DNA from: an uncultured Bacteroidales bacterium
GTDB lineage: Bacteria; Bacteroidota; Bacteroidia; Bacteroidales; F082
Reading direction: 5' to 3'
DNA: 64,000 bases
NCBI GenBank assembly: GCA_947307415.1
Contig: CAMZJA010000006.1
Coordinates: forward strand, 1-64,000
The translations under genes and the position numbers were made by a program. How positions within the stretch are numbered: position 1 is the stretch's first letter; each line of letters opens with the position of its first letter. The notes beneath the pieces were generated by a model that saw nothing but the letters and a program-made list of their open reading frames with translations, made no database searches and was not told the DNA's origin. Below, one piece after another: positions 52,305-61,191 of the stretch.

Positions 52305-53867
52305 ATGAAAATGTTGAAAAATTTCATCGTTGTTTTGGTCTTGATGGCATTGGTGCCGTCGACAGTTTTTGCTCAAAATTCGAAGAAAAAAAGATGTGAT
52401 AGCGAGGACTGTGTGTTTGAAATACTTGAAAAACTCAATTCTACAGACAAGACAGTGGTAGCGGATGCTGAGAAAACACTCGACAGTCTAGCGAATGTTG
52501 CAAAGATGACGGGTGACAGCAGATCGAAAGACGCGCTAAAGAATTCGATACTTCCTTTTGTTGAGAAGTTTAATAAGGTAGGGAGCAGAGATTTCCTGTT
52601 CTCGTTATTGCCAATGTTTTGTGACGAAAGAGATGCATGTGACATCTTTATATTTGTTGAAAATGAATCACTTGCAGATGCGGTTATAAGAACTGTGGGC
52701 GAGATCCCGGGTACGGGAACCCTTATCGAAAAATATATCGTTAAAAACCATGATGACTTGCAACACAAGGCGGCTCTGGCTTATGCTGTAGGGAAACTGG
52801 GTATGTCGAGCATGGAAAATGAGTTGATTTCTTGGCTTAAAGATGCTGATGATGCCACGAAAATAGAGGTTTATAACGCGCTTTTAGTCATCAGGACTAA
52901 TGATAATACGACGAAGATTGTTGAGAAAGGCGCAAAAAAACTGTACAAAAGCACCATTCCGTCGAGCAAGATCGCAGGAATGAGGCTGCTGACTGCCATT
53001 GAAGATGAGAAGGCTATGCCTAAACTTTATAAAGCTTTGAAAAACAATAATCAAGATGTGCGTGTCGCGGCTTTAGACCTTATGAAGCCTTTCGCAAATG
53101 ATAAAGTTTGTGCCAAAGTGGTGAAAAAATGCAAGAGAAGCGTGGCTGTCATCGATGTGATAAGCTGGCTTGGCGATATCAAAAACGACTCGCAGATTCA
53201 GTTCCTGATAAGTCAGTTGTCGTCGGAGAATCCGCAGGTGGTGGAGGCTACAATACGTGCCATCTTCAAGATTGACAACGCTGATGGCATCAATGCAGTG
53301 AAGCCGATGTTTGGCGGTGATTATCAAGAGGTTATCAAAGAATCAATGATAACTTATGAAGGCGATTACCGCGCGGTGTTAAACGATGTGATTAGAACTG
53401 GAGATAACAGGCAGAAACTGGCTGCATTGCAGATAGTTGAAAGTCGTCCGGATTTCGGATTGTGTGTGCGTGTAAGAGAGCTGTTGAATAGTGATAATCA
53501 AAAAGTTAGAGATAAAGCATATAATGTGCTGAAATATGTTGTCACTATGTCGAATGCCGATGTTTTGAGCGCATTGCTTGAGAACTGCGACGAGAAATAT
53601 GTTGAACAGGTGCAGCTTGCGATCAGAAATGCGATGAAAACCGCCACCGTTGAGAACAAAGACCTTTTCGCCTCGACGCTGAAGCATGTGAAACCGAATA
53701 TCATGCCTCGTTTCTATAATGTTTTCGCTTATTTCGGAACAGAGATGTGCGTGAATAAACTTATCGACGCTTATAAAAACGGAGATTATAAATTTGAGGC
53801 AAGAGAGGCGTTGCTTCTCGTTGAAAATGAGCAGTTTTCTGATAAAATCAAAGAGGCTTTAAAATAA
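52305..53867 (+). CDS. Secreted HEAT-repeat protein
   Basis: 520 residues from ATG 52305 (an in-frame TTG at 52275 lies in the leader). A signal peptide (about 1-23, TVFAQ) is followed by repeated two-helix units typical of HEAT repeats (for example DLQHKAALAYAVGKLG, DVRVAALDLMKPFA, NPQVVEATIRAIFKI, NRQKLAALQIVES, NQKVRDKAYNVLKYV), roughly nine in all. No enzymatic motif is seen. It is probably a periplasmic scaffold. The thioredoxin-like gene follows after 12 nt and the NagZ fusion after that, giving an envelope-related operon. Confidence 0.8.
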   Translation: MKMLKNFIVVLVLMALVPSTVFAQNSKKKRCDSEDCVFEILEKLNSTDKTVVADAEKTLDSLANVAKMTGDSRSKDALKNSILPFVEKFNKVGSRDFLFSLLPMFCDERDACDIFIFVENESLADAVIRTVGEIPGTGTLIEKYIVKNHDDLQHKAALAYAVGKLGMSSMENELISWLKDADDATKIEVYNALLVIRTNDNTTKIVEKGAKKLYKSTIPSSKIAGMRLLTAIEDEKAMPKLYKALKNNNQDVRVAALDLMKPFANDKVCAKVVKKCKRSVAVIDVISWLGDIKNDSQIQFLISQLSSENPQVVEATIRAIFKIDNADGINAVKPMFGGDYQEVIKESMITYEGDYRAVLNDVIRTGDNRQKLAALQIVESRPDFGLCVRVRELLNSDNQKVRDKAYNVLKYVVTMSNADVLSALLENCDEKYVEQVQLAIRNAMKTATVENKDLFASTLKHVKPNIMPRFYNVFAYFGTEMCVNKLIDAYKNGDYKFEAREALLLVENEQFSDKIKEALK

Positions 53868-53879
53868 AGAATTATTGCC

Positions 53880-54698
53880 ATGTGTAAAGTTAAATTGTTG
53901 ATAGTCATAGTGTTGATGTCTGTGTTCTGCTCAATGAGCGGTCAGACAAATGGCTCTATGCTCGATAATATTGACTTTAACGACAATAGTTTGATAGGTA
54001 CCGATTATCTTAAGAATGCGCTTGTCGATTACATCACTTTGGTGGAGAATAACACCCAGATTCAGACCAAACAGGTGTATGCTTTGATTTTGGCGACTGA
54101 CAATATTTTGAGTCGCTGTGTGAGTTCGTATCCAATGTATAGATTTGTGTATCAATATCTTATATATGGATTTTCGGAGATGGGCGCCAATGCGGTGGTC
54201 GATTATATGGTTGGTTTGCCGTATCTCGAGTATCTCAATGCCGATGCAGGTCAGAGAAATGAGATGTTGCGCATCGCGGAAGCTTACCGTAGAGTGAAGA
54301 TAGGTTCTAAAGCGCCTGATATTCAATCTGTTACGATAAATGGACAAGACTTTGATTTGTATGATGACGATGCCGATTACACAGTTGTACTGTTCTGGTC
54401 GTATTCTTGTTCGCACTGCAGAGATTTGATAAAGACTTTTCGATATTTTGTGAGGAAATTTGACAATGTTACGCTTGTGACTGTCAATGTTTCGGGTGAT
54501 TTGAAGCAAGTGAAGCGACTGTTGAGACGTTCTCGTCTTACAAAGCAAATCAACATCTGCGATGGCGATGGATGGGAGTCGAAAATTGTGGATGATTACG
54601 CCATTGATATGACACCGTCGATAATTTTGCTTGACAAGAAAAAGACTATTATTGCTAAACCATTGAGTATTAAAGAGATAGTAAGCTATATAAAATGA
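53880..54698 (+). CDS. Secreted thioredoxin-like (TlpA/ResA-type) protein
   Basis: 272 residues. A signal peptide (about 1-21) precedes a helical N-terminal domain (~25-140) resembling DUF5106-type regions, then a thioredoxin fold with the active site Cys177-Ser-His-Cys180 (WSYSCSHCRDLI) and the cis-Pro region IDMTPSIILLD. It is likely a periplasmic thiol-disulfide oxidoreductase. It overlaps the NagZ-fusion gene by 4 nt. Confidence 0.88.
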   Translation: MCKVKLLIVIVLMSVFCSMSGQTNGSMLDNIDFNDNSLIGTDYLKNALVDYITLVENNTQIQTKQVYALILATDNILSRCVSSYPMYRFVYQYLIYGFSEMGANAVVDYMVGLPYLEYLNADAGQRNEMLRIAEAYRRVKIGSKAPDIQSVTINGQDFDLYDDDADYTVVLFWSYSCSHCRDLIKTFRYFVRKFDNVTLVTVNVSGDLKQVKRLLRRSRLTKQINICDGDGWESKIVDDYAIDMTPSIILLDKKKTIIAKPLSIKEIVSYIK

Positions 54699-57577
54699 TG
54701 AAAAAATTATATTTTTCGATTGTTGTTTTGTTGATTTGTTTTGTGGTCAAGGCTCAGACCGATGAGGATCGTTGGGTTGACTCTGTTTACAATTCGTTGA
54801 CGATGGAGCAGCGCGTTGGTCAGCTTATCAATGTGAGGGCTAACTTGCCAAATAAGGCGTATTTTGTTGAGGTTCAAGAACTTATCGAGAGATATAACAT
54901 CGGTGGTGTGACGTTTTTCCGCACTGACGCTGAGCCGTTGTTGAAGCAGGTGAACCAGTGGCAGTCGATGGCGCAGACGCCATTGATGGTTGGTATTGAC
55001 GGCGAGTGGGGCTTGGGAATGCGTCTCAACGACGGTATCTCATATCCTTATCAGATGACGCTTGGAGCCATTCAGAATCAACAACTTATAGGCGAGATGG
55101 GCGCGCAGATCGCGGAACAATGCCGACGTATTGGAATAAATGTTGATTTCGCGCCGGACATCGACGTTAACGACGAGCCGAAAAACCCTGTCATCGGGAT
55201 GCGCAGCTTCGGCGAGAACCCGAAGGCGGTGGCTGAGCATGGAGCCCAGTATGCACTTGGACTTCAGAATAACGGCGTGCTCCCGACGATGAAGCATTTC
55301 CCGGGTCATGGCGACACGAAAAACGACTCGCATGAGACACTGCCAAAGGTGGATAAGAAGCTGAAGGAGCTTAAGAAAACTGAGTTTTACCCATTTGAAT
55401 ATCTTATAAATAAAGGTGTCGCCGGCGCTATGGTCGGGCATCTTTACATGCCGGCGATTGAACCGGTGAAAAACCTCTCGTCGTCGATTTCGAAGAACGT
55501 GGTGACAGGATTGTTGAAGACTGAGATGGGCTTCGACGGCATCATTTTCAGCGATGCGATGGAGATGAAAGGCGCCTATCAGGGAATACATCCTGATGAT
55601 GTGGGGCTGAGTGCGCTTATGGCTGGCGTGGATGTGATTTTGATGCCGATAAATCCGGAAAAGACCATTCAAAAGATTGTAAATCAATTAGATAGTGAGG
55701 AGGTGGCGAATAGGGTGGAGGAGAGCTGCAAGAAAGTTTTGAGATATAAATATCGTCTCGGAATAGCGAAATACCAGCCGCAGCAGGAGGCGTCGGTCGA
55801 CAATTATTTGCATCAGGCGAAGTATTATAACTTGAGGCAAAGGCTTTATAATGAAGCGGTTACGATGCTGAGAAACAACAAAGAGGTGCTGCCGTTGACG
55901 AAAGACGAGAAAATAGCTGTGGTGACGTTCGGAACGACCGATAATGTTGCGAAACGGCTTGCTGGTGAAGGCTATGACGTGGAGTCGTTTATAGTCGACA
56001 AAAATGTCTCACAGTCGGCTAAGGCAAAGATTATCAATGATTTGAAGAAGTATAAACTTGTCGTAGTCAATATCCAAAACACTTCGATTTATGCTACTCG
56101 AAATTTCGGAATAACGGAAGAAACCGTTGATTTTGTCAAGACTTTAAGCAAAAACAGCAATATCGTTTTCAACCTGTTCGCTTGTCCGTATGCTTTGAAC
56201 AAATTTGATTTCAAGAAGTCGCCATTGGCCATCATTATAGGTTACGAAGACACGCAATGCGCAGTAAATGCTGTTGTTGACGTGATGGCTGGCAATATTA
56301 ACCCAATAGGTAAACTGCCTGTCACGATAAGCAGGAAATACAAGATGGGCGACGGCTTGAGTTTTGAGGGCATGCTGACGCCTGAGAGTTTATCGGTGGA
56401 ACTTCTTGAAAATAAATACATTAGCAAAATCGACTCGATTGCGTTGAATGGCATAGAAATTGGGGCGTATCCAGGATGTCAGATCTTGGCGATGAAAGAC
56501 GGGAAAATCATCTACGACAAGTGTTTCGGACATTTCACTTACGACGGCGACCACGAGGTGCAGCCCGACGATGTGTATGATATCGCCTCACTGACTAAGG
56601 TCTTTGCCACCACTTTTGCCATCATGAAGCTCTACGACGAGGGCAAAATCAGTCTGGAAAGCAAACTCGGCGACTATTTTCCATATCTGAAAAACACCGA
56701 TAAGGCAGATGTGAAACTGATTGAGATTATGACCCATCAGGCAGGGCTAACCGCTTGGATACCAATATATAAGAACACAGTGAAAAACGGTAAGCCGGAT
56801 TCTGATTTTTATAGGAAAAACATTGACGAAGACCATACCGTTCGTGTGGCGAAGGACATGTACATCTCGCAGGAATATAAGTTTGACATTGTCGAAACGG
56901 TAATTGAGTCGGAGACTTGTGAGAAGAAGTACAAATACAGCGATTTGGGCTTTTATTTCCTGCCGAAGATTGTCGAGATGGTGACGAATATGCCGTTTGA
57001 GAGATATCTCGAGGAAAATTTCTATAAGCCTCTGAATCTCAATCATATTTATTATAAGCCATTGAAACACATTGCTTTAGATAAGATTGCGCCAACGGAA
57101 TATGATACTTGTTTCAGAATGCAGCTTCTGCATGGCGATGTTCACGATCAGGCTGCGGCATTGATGGGCGGCGTTGCGGGTCATGCCGGACTTTTTGCCG
57201 ACGCGCGCGACCTCGCCGTGATGATGCAACTGCTTCTGGATGAGGGATATGCCAACAACAGGCAGTTTTTGTCGAGTTACACGATCAAGAAATTCACTTC
57301 GGCACCTTTCAAAGACAATATGAACCGTCGTGGCATTGGGTTCGACAAGCCTGAGGTTGACCCGACGGTGCCTTATTACACGCCTGCGAAACAATCGTCG
57401 ATGCGGAGCTTCGGACATACAGGATTTACTGGCACTTTCGCATGGGCTGACCCTGAAAACGGCCTCATCGTCATCTTCCTGTCGAACCGAGTGTATCCTG
57501 ATGCCAATAACAATAAACTTTCGCAAAACGACATCAGAACGAAGATACATGAATTGTTTTACGATGCAGTGAAATAG
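54695..57577 (+). CDS. Fusion of GH3 beta-N-acetylhexosaminidase (NagZ-like) and serine beta-lactamase-like domain
   Basis: 960 residues with a signal peptide (about 1-20). The GH3 part (~25-360) shows the NagZ signature KHFPGHGDTKNDSH at ~200-213 and the nucleophile segment IIFSDAMEMKG. A middle domain (~370-550) is C-terminal-GH3-like. The last part (~580-960) is a class C beta-lactamase/esterase fold with Ser632-Leu-Thr-Lys635, a YSD motif (YKYSDLGFYF) and GHTGFTG. It would cleave GlcNAc-anhydroMurNAc or muropeptides and possibly amide or ester bonds in the same cell-wall fragments. The arrangement is known in Bacteroidota. murL-murD2 follow after a repeat-containing spacer. Confidence 0.9.
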   Translation: MMKKLYFSIVVLLICFVVKAQTDEDRWVDSVYNSLTMEQRVGQLINVRANLPNKAYFVEVQELIERYNIGGVTFFRTDAEPLLKQVNQWQSMAQTPLMVGIDGEWGLGMRLNDGISYPYQMTLGAIQNQQLIGEMGAQIAEQCRRIGINVDFAPDIDVNDEPKNPVIGMRSFGENPKAVAEHGAQYALGLQNNGVLPTMKHFPGHGDTKNDSHETLPKVDKKLKELKKTEFYPFEYLINKGVAGAMVGHLYMPAIEPVKNLSSSISKNVVTGLLKTEMGFDGIIFSDAMEMKGAYQGIHPDDVGLSALMAGVDVILMPINPEKTIQKIVNQLDSEEVANRVEESCKKVLRYKYRLGIAKYQPQQEASVDNYLHQAKYYNLRQRLYNEAVTMLRNNKEVLPLTKDEKIAVVTFGTTDNVAKRLAGEGYDVESFIVDKNVSQSAKAKIINDLKKYKLVVVNIQNTSIYATRNFGITEETVDFVKTLSKNSNIVFNLFACPYALNKFDFKKSPLAIIIGYEDTQCAVNAVVDVMAGNINPIGKLPVTISRKYKMGDGLSFEGMLTPESLSVELLENKYISKIDSIALNGIEIGAYPGCQILAMKDGKIIYDKCFGHFTYDGDHEVQPDDVYDIASLTKVFATTFAIMKLYDEGKISLESKLGDYFPYLKNTDKADVKLIEIMTHQAGLTAWIPIYKNTVKNGKPDSDFYRKNIDEDHTVRVAKDMYISQEYKFDIVETVIESETCEKKYKYSDLGFYFLPKIVEMVTNMPFERYLEENFYKPLNLNHIYYKPLKHIALDKIAPTEYDTCFRMQLLHGDVHDQAAALMGGVAGHAGLFADARDLAVMMQLLLDEGYANNRQFLSSYTIKKFTSAPFKDNMNRRGIGFDKPEVDPTVPYYTPAKQSSMRSFGHTGFTGTFAWADPENGLIVIFLSNRVYPDANNNKLSQNDIRTKIHELFYDAVK

Positions 57578-57608
57578 TTTAGAGTGTAGAGTGTAGAGTT
57601 TAGAGTAG
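57578..57608 (+). repeat. Low-complexity TTTAGAGTGTAGAG repeat
   Basis: GTGTAGA and TTTAGAG units alternate immediately after the stop codon (TTTAGAG, TGTAGAG, TGTAGAG, TTTAGAG). It has no coding sense and is probably a slippage-prone spacer like that at 43699. Confidence 0.65.
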
Positions 57609-57640
57609 TTTTGAAGTTTATAGAGGAAAGTATTAAGTTT

Positions 57641-57674
57641 TTTGGCGAGAATAAAGATATTTTATTTAATTTTG
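57641..57674 (+). promoter_or_regulatory. Promoter of the murL-murD2 pair
   Basis: TTTG at 57641-57644, a 22-nt spacer and TAATTTTG at 57667-57674, 17 nt before the murL start. Confidence 0.65.
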
Positions 57675-57691
57675 TAAGTCATTAAAAAACT

Positions 57692-59050
57692 ATGTCAAAT
57701 CAGGCGAAATATGATTCTCTGAGAGAGAAATTTGATTCTTTCATCTTCCAGGATTTCCATTATTCTTTGGAAAACGGGGACTTTTTTGCCAGTTTTGACT
57801 TTGTTTTATCCCCAGAAATCACCTTTCATCCTTGTTTCCGCATACCTGCTCGCAGTTTTTATCACTGGGATTCGATTCCAAAACCTCTTCTCGACAACCT
57901 TATCTTCCACATCGGCATGATCGAGCTGATCAGCTATTGGAAAATCGCTTGTCCGAAAAAGGTGATAATTAAGCCTTTTGCACTTGATGAGGAACAGATT
58001 CGTTGGTGGAAGAAGTTGTATTTAAATGGGTTAGGGGAGTTTTTCTATGTGAATGGAATTAAAACAAGTCTGGATGATTTTATGGTTATCGTTCATGACG
58101 ACGATGTTCCTCGCTGCGCTCGGAATGACAGCGCTTTCAAACTGACGGAACAGACATTGATTCCAGTTGGCGGAGGCAAAGATTCGGTCGTCACTTTGGA
58201 GATGTTGAAGAATCGTGTTCCAGCTATACCATTGATTATCAATCCTCGAGGAGCCACGAAAGAGTGTGTGGCGGCGGCCGGGTTTACAGAGGAACAGACA
58301 GCCATCATCAAACGCACCCTCGACCCGACGATGTTGAAAATGAATGCTGAAGGCTATCTCAATGGACACACTCCGTTCTCGGCGATGCTCGCGTTTTACA
58401 CCATCTTGATAGGTTTTGCGACGAAATCGAAGTATATCGCGTTGTCGAACGAGTCGTCGGCCAACGAGCCTACCGTTCCTGACACAGAAATCAACCACCA
58501 GTACAGCAAGTCGGTGGCTTTTGAGAACGACTTCCGTCATTATGTGGCGAAGTATATCAATGCTGATATTCAATACTTTAGCTTCTTGCGACCGTTGAAC
58601 GAGCTGCAGATTGCCAAGCTGTTCAGTCGCGCCAAGGAGTACCGTAAAGTTTTTAAGAGTTGCAATGCCGGTTCGAAGACCGACTCGTGGTGCGGAAAGT
58701 GTCCGAAATGTTTGTTCACGTGGCTGGCGTTGTCGCCTTTCATCTCAAGACCGGAATTGACCGATATATTTGGCAAAGACTTATTGAGTGACAACAACTT
58801 ACGTCCGATTTTAGACCAACTTGACGGTTCCGTCGAGGTGAAACCGTTTGAGTGCGTCGGCACGGTGGGCGAGGTGAGAGCCTGCGTCAACAAAATACTG
58901 CAAACCGATGATAGTCTGGAGGATACGATACTAGAAGACGTCGCGCAAACCGACGACATGACCGTTGAGGATTACGTGGCGCAGTTCGACGACGGCAACA
59001 ACCTGCCTGAATTGTTCAAAAACATCTTAAAGGAGGGTTTGAATGCTTAG
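57692..59050 (+). CDS. murL: Putative UDP-MurNAc-L-Ala-L-Glu epimerase (MurL)
   Basis: 452 residues, cytoplasmic. The motif LIPVGGGKDSVV (GGGKDS at 160-165) is a PP-loop-like nucleotide site, and TDSWCGKCPKCLFTWLALSP carries a Cys cluster near 336-341. Together with an adjacent murD this matches the MurL family found with MurD2 in Xanthomonas. There MurL epimerises the L-Glu of UDP-MurNAc-L-Ala-L-Glu to D-Glu in an ATP-dependent reaction. It overlaps murD2 by 8 nt. Residues ~138-148 (DVPRCARNDSA) are encoded by an in-frame reverse copy of a dispersed intergenic repeat. The last ~50 residues are acidic. The assignment rests on motif and context. Confidence 0.78.
   Translation: MSNQAKYDSLREKFDSFIFQDFHYSLENGDFFASFDFVLSPEITFHPCFRIPARSFYHWDSIPKPLLDNLIFHIGMIELISYWKIACPKKVIIKPFALDEEQIRWWKKLYLNGLGEFFYVNGIKTSLDDFMVIVHDDDVPRCARNDSAFKLTEQTLIPVGGGKDSVVTLEMLKNRVPAIPLIINPRGATKECVAAAGFTEEQTAIIKRTLDPTMLKMNAEGYLNGHTPFSAMLAFYTILIGFATKSKYIALSNESSANEPTVPDTEINHQYSKSVAFENDFRHYVAKYINADIQYFSFLRPLNELQIAKLFSRAKEYRKVFKSCNAGSKTDSWCGKCPKCLFTWLALSPFISRPELTDIFGKDLLSDNNLRPILDQLDGSVEVKPFECVGTVGEVRACVNKILQTDDSLEDTILEDVAQTDDMTVEDYVAQFDDGNNLPELFKNILKEGLNA
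58106..58130 (-). repeat. Reverse copy of the GTCATTCC dispersed repeat inside murL
   Basis: The reverse complement starts TGTCATTCCGAGCGCAGCGA and ends GGAAC. It differs from the intergenic copy at 21050 by only a few bases. It keeps the murL frame open. Confidence 0.7.
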
Positions 59051-60326
59051 CGTCAACACCATATTCAAACGTCTTCGCGGCAAACGCATCCTTATCCTCG
59101 GTTTCGGACGCGAAGGTAAGTCGTCACTGGCGTTTATCAAGAAATACATGCCACACGCCGTGGTCGGTGTCGCTGATAAAAATGCTGAAGCATTGAAAGA
59201 TTTGGACACTGATGTCGCAGTTTATTCAGGCGACAACTATTTCGATGCCGTCAACGATTATGATGTTGTCCTTAAAACACCAGGTATCTCGTTGAAAGAC
59301 AAAGATGTAAACCTCTCAAAGATAACGTCGCAAACTGATTTGTTTCTTGAGGAGTTTCACAAACAAATCATCGGAGTGACTGGCACGAAAGGCAAGAGCA
59401 CCACTTCCACTTTGATTTACCATCTTCTGAAAGAGTCGGGAAAAGATGCGATTTTGGCAGGAAACATCGGCATTCCTATATTTGATGTAATTGAGCAGAT
59501 TGACAATAAATCGATAATTGTTTTCGAGCTTTCGGCTCATCAGCTGCAATTCATACATCGCAGTCCGCACATCGGCATACTGCTCAATGTTTTTGAGGAG
59601 CATCTCGATCATTTTGGCACTTTTGAAGCTTATCGCAACGCCAAGTTGAACATTATCAGGAAGATGGATGAGACAGACTGGGCTGTCACCAACGACGAGT
59701 TCTGTTACGAAGCCGATCAGATGATGGTGCGGTCGCTCAATTATCAGTATTACGATTTTAATGTCAATTGGGATGAGGTTCCTTTAAAAGGCGACCATAA
59801 CCGATTGAATGTCAAGGCGGCGCTGTGTGCTATCTACGCTTTCGGCATCCCTGTCGACGAAGTTTTGCCACATCTTTACACCTTCAAGTCGTTGGAGCAC
59901 CGACAGGAACTTGTGGGCACCTTTGGCGGCGTGACTTTTTACAACGATAGCATTTCCACTATTCCACAGGCTGCCATCGCGGCTATGCAGACCATCAAAA
60001 ATGTGACATTCCTGCTTCTTGGTGGATTCGATCGTGAAATAGACTATACACCTTTAATAGATTATCTTACAAAGCATCCTTTGCCGCACATCCTTTACAC
60101 AGGAAAGGCTGGAAATCGTATGTTCGATATGCTGCAAAATGCTGGTTATCAGGGAGATATAAAAAATTTCAAAGACCTCAACGAAGCCTTTGAAATTATT
60201 AAGAGTTTATCGAAAAACGGCGACGTGTGCCTGCTCTCGCCGGCAGCCGCCAGTTATGATCAGTACCGTAACTTCGAGGAACGAGGACGTCTCTTCAAGA
60301 GGTTGGCGACAGATTTTTCTTCTTGA
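59043..60326 (+). CDS. murD2: UDP-N-acetylmuramoyl-L-alanine-glutamate ligase (MurD/MurD2)
   Basis: 427 residues. Mur-ligase layout: N-terminal Rossmann part with LILGFGREGKSSLAF, the ATP-site GVTGTKGKSTT (111-121), FELSAHQLQ, GDHNRLNVKAALC, the HRQELVGTFGGVTFYNDSIST region and LSPAAASYDQYRNFEERG at the end. It adds glutamate to UDP-MurNAc-L-Ala. Because murL precedes it with an 8-nt overlap, it is predicted to be MurD2, which uses L-Glu rather than D-Glu. This specificity cannot be read directly. The 3' end overlaps a convergent lipoprotein gene by 67 nt. Confidence 0.88.
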   Translation: MLSVNTIFKRLRGKRILILGFGREGKSSLAFIKKYMPHAVVGVADKNAEALKDLDTDVAVYSGDNYFDAVNDYDVVLKTPGISLKDKDVNLSKITSQTDLFLEEFHKQIIGVTGTKGKSTTSTLIYHLLKESGKDAILAGNIGIPIFDVIEQIDNKSIIVFELSAHQLQFIHRSPHIGILLNVFEEHLDHFGTFEAYRNAKLNIIRKMDETDWAVTNDEFCYEADQMMVRSLNYQYYDFNVNWDEVPLKGDHNRLNVKAALCAIYAFGIPVDEVLPHLYTFKSLEHRQELVGTFGGVTFYNDSISTIPQAAIAAMQTIKNVTFLLLGGFDREIDYTPLIDYLTKHPLPHILYTGKAGNRMFDMLQNAGYQGDIKNFKDLNEAFEIIKSLSKNGDVCLLSPAAASYDQYRNFEERGRLFKRLATDFSS

Positions 60327-61084
60327 ATATCCTGAATGTAGAACAAGCAGGACTCGATCCATTGATTATGTGTCGCGAATTTTCCGCAAACCAAATCATT
60401 GTCGAAATTGCTTCTGTAAATAAACAAAGTGTCACCATAGGTGGCAAATATTATTGAATCAGTTAAAACTGCTTCCAAAGTGAAGTTGTCTTTAAGATAA
60501 ACAGAATCCAATAAATATTTGCAGGTTTTGCTGATATAAACATCTGCTTCAAAATAAGATTTCTTGTTATTATCAATATCGAAGAAAAAGTCCATTTCGC
60601 CGCAAGCCCATGAATATCCGTGCTTGGCAGTATATTGGTAAACCAAAACGGTGTCGCTGAGATAAGCCGATTGGTAAGGACTTCCGTAGAGCGATTTGAT
60701 TTTGCTTGTGTTGCATCCGAAGTCGAAGGTTGGCTCCCTGAAAAGAGAGACATCAACTCTCACGGTCAAATTTTCATAACCGTTGTCTATCTTCACTTTA
60801 GCACTTCCGACATTTTTGCCATGCAGATAGCCGTCGCTTGAAACCTTAATAATATTAATGCTATCCGGATTTATAGCAGAATAAGTGATGCTGTAGTCAG
60901 AGGTGACTTCTATCTGGTGATCGAAATAATGTGCCGGAACATTTGGAATATGCTCAGGACCTGATAATGTCATCGAGATAGGGTTGGAGTCGGTATAATT
61001 CAAAGATGTCGATTTGCTTTCTTTTTTCTTGCAACAGGTGAATAAAACACCGAAAATCATTATAAAAAATAATACCTTTTTCAT
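60260..61084 (-). CDS. Lipoprotein of unknown function with an Ig-like (Big_2-like) segment
   Basis: 274 residues. A lipoprotein signal ends at Cys17/Cys18 (LFTCCKKK). Residues ~65-115 (SITYSAINPDSINIIKVSSDGYLHGKNVGSAKVKI) look like a bacterial Ig-like fold; the rest is not recognised. The C-terminal 22 codons overlap the 3' end of murD2 on the other strand (67 nt), giving a basic tail (LLKRRPRSSKLRY) that is probably the result of lost stop codons. A minus-strand -7 box TAATTTTG lies at 61111-61104. Confidence 0.75.
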   Translation of the reverse strand: MKKVLFFIMIFGVLFTCCKKKESKSTSLNYTDSNPISMTLSGPEHIPNVPAHYFDHQIEVTSDYSITYSAINPDSINIIKVSSDGYLHGKNVGSAKVKIDNGYENLTVRVDVSLFREPTFDFGCNTSKIKSLYGSPYQSAYLSDTVLVYQYTAKHGYSWACGEMDFFFDIDNNKKSYFEADVYISKTCKYLLDSVYLKDNFTLEAVLTDSIIFATYGDTLFIYRSNFDNDLVCGKFATHNQWIESCLFYIQDIQEEKSVANLLKRRPRSSKLRY

Positions 61085-61103
61085 ATTTCTAAATTTTATG
61101 ATG

Positions 61104-61111
61104 CAAAATTA
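61104..61111 (-). promoter_or_regulatory. -7 box TAATTTTG for the lipoprotein gene
   Basis: A match to TAnnTTTG 20 nt before the start codon; the -33 element is not clear. Confidence 0.5.
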
Positions 61112-61144
61112 TAAAAATCTTTCGGAAGATTGAAGAAAAAAAAT

Positions 61145-61152
61145 TAAATTTG
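61145..61152 (+). promoter_or_regulatory. -7 box TAAATTTG for gcvP
   Basis: A TAnnTTTG match 40 nt before the gcvP start. A -33 element at the right distance is not obvious. Confidence 0.45.
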
Positions 61153-61191
61153 CACGTTTTTAAGATTAATAACAAATCAAAATATAATTCT

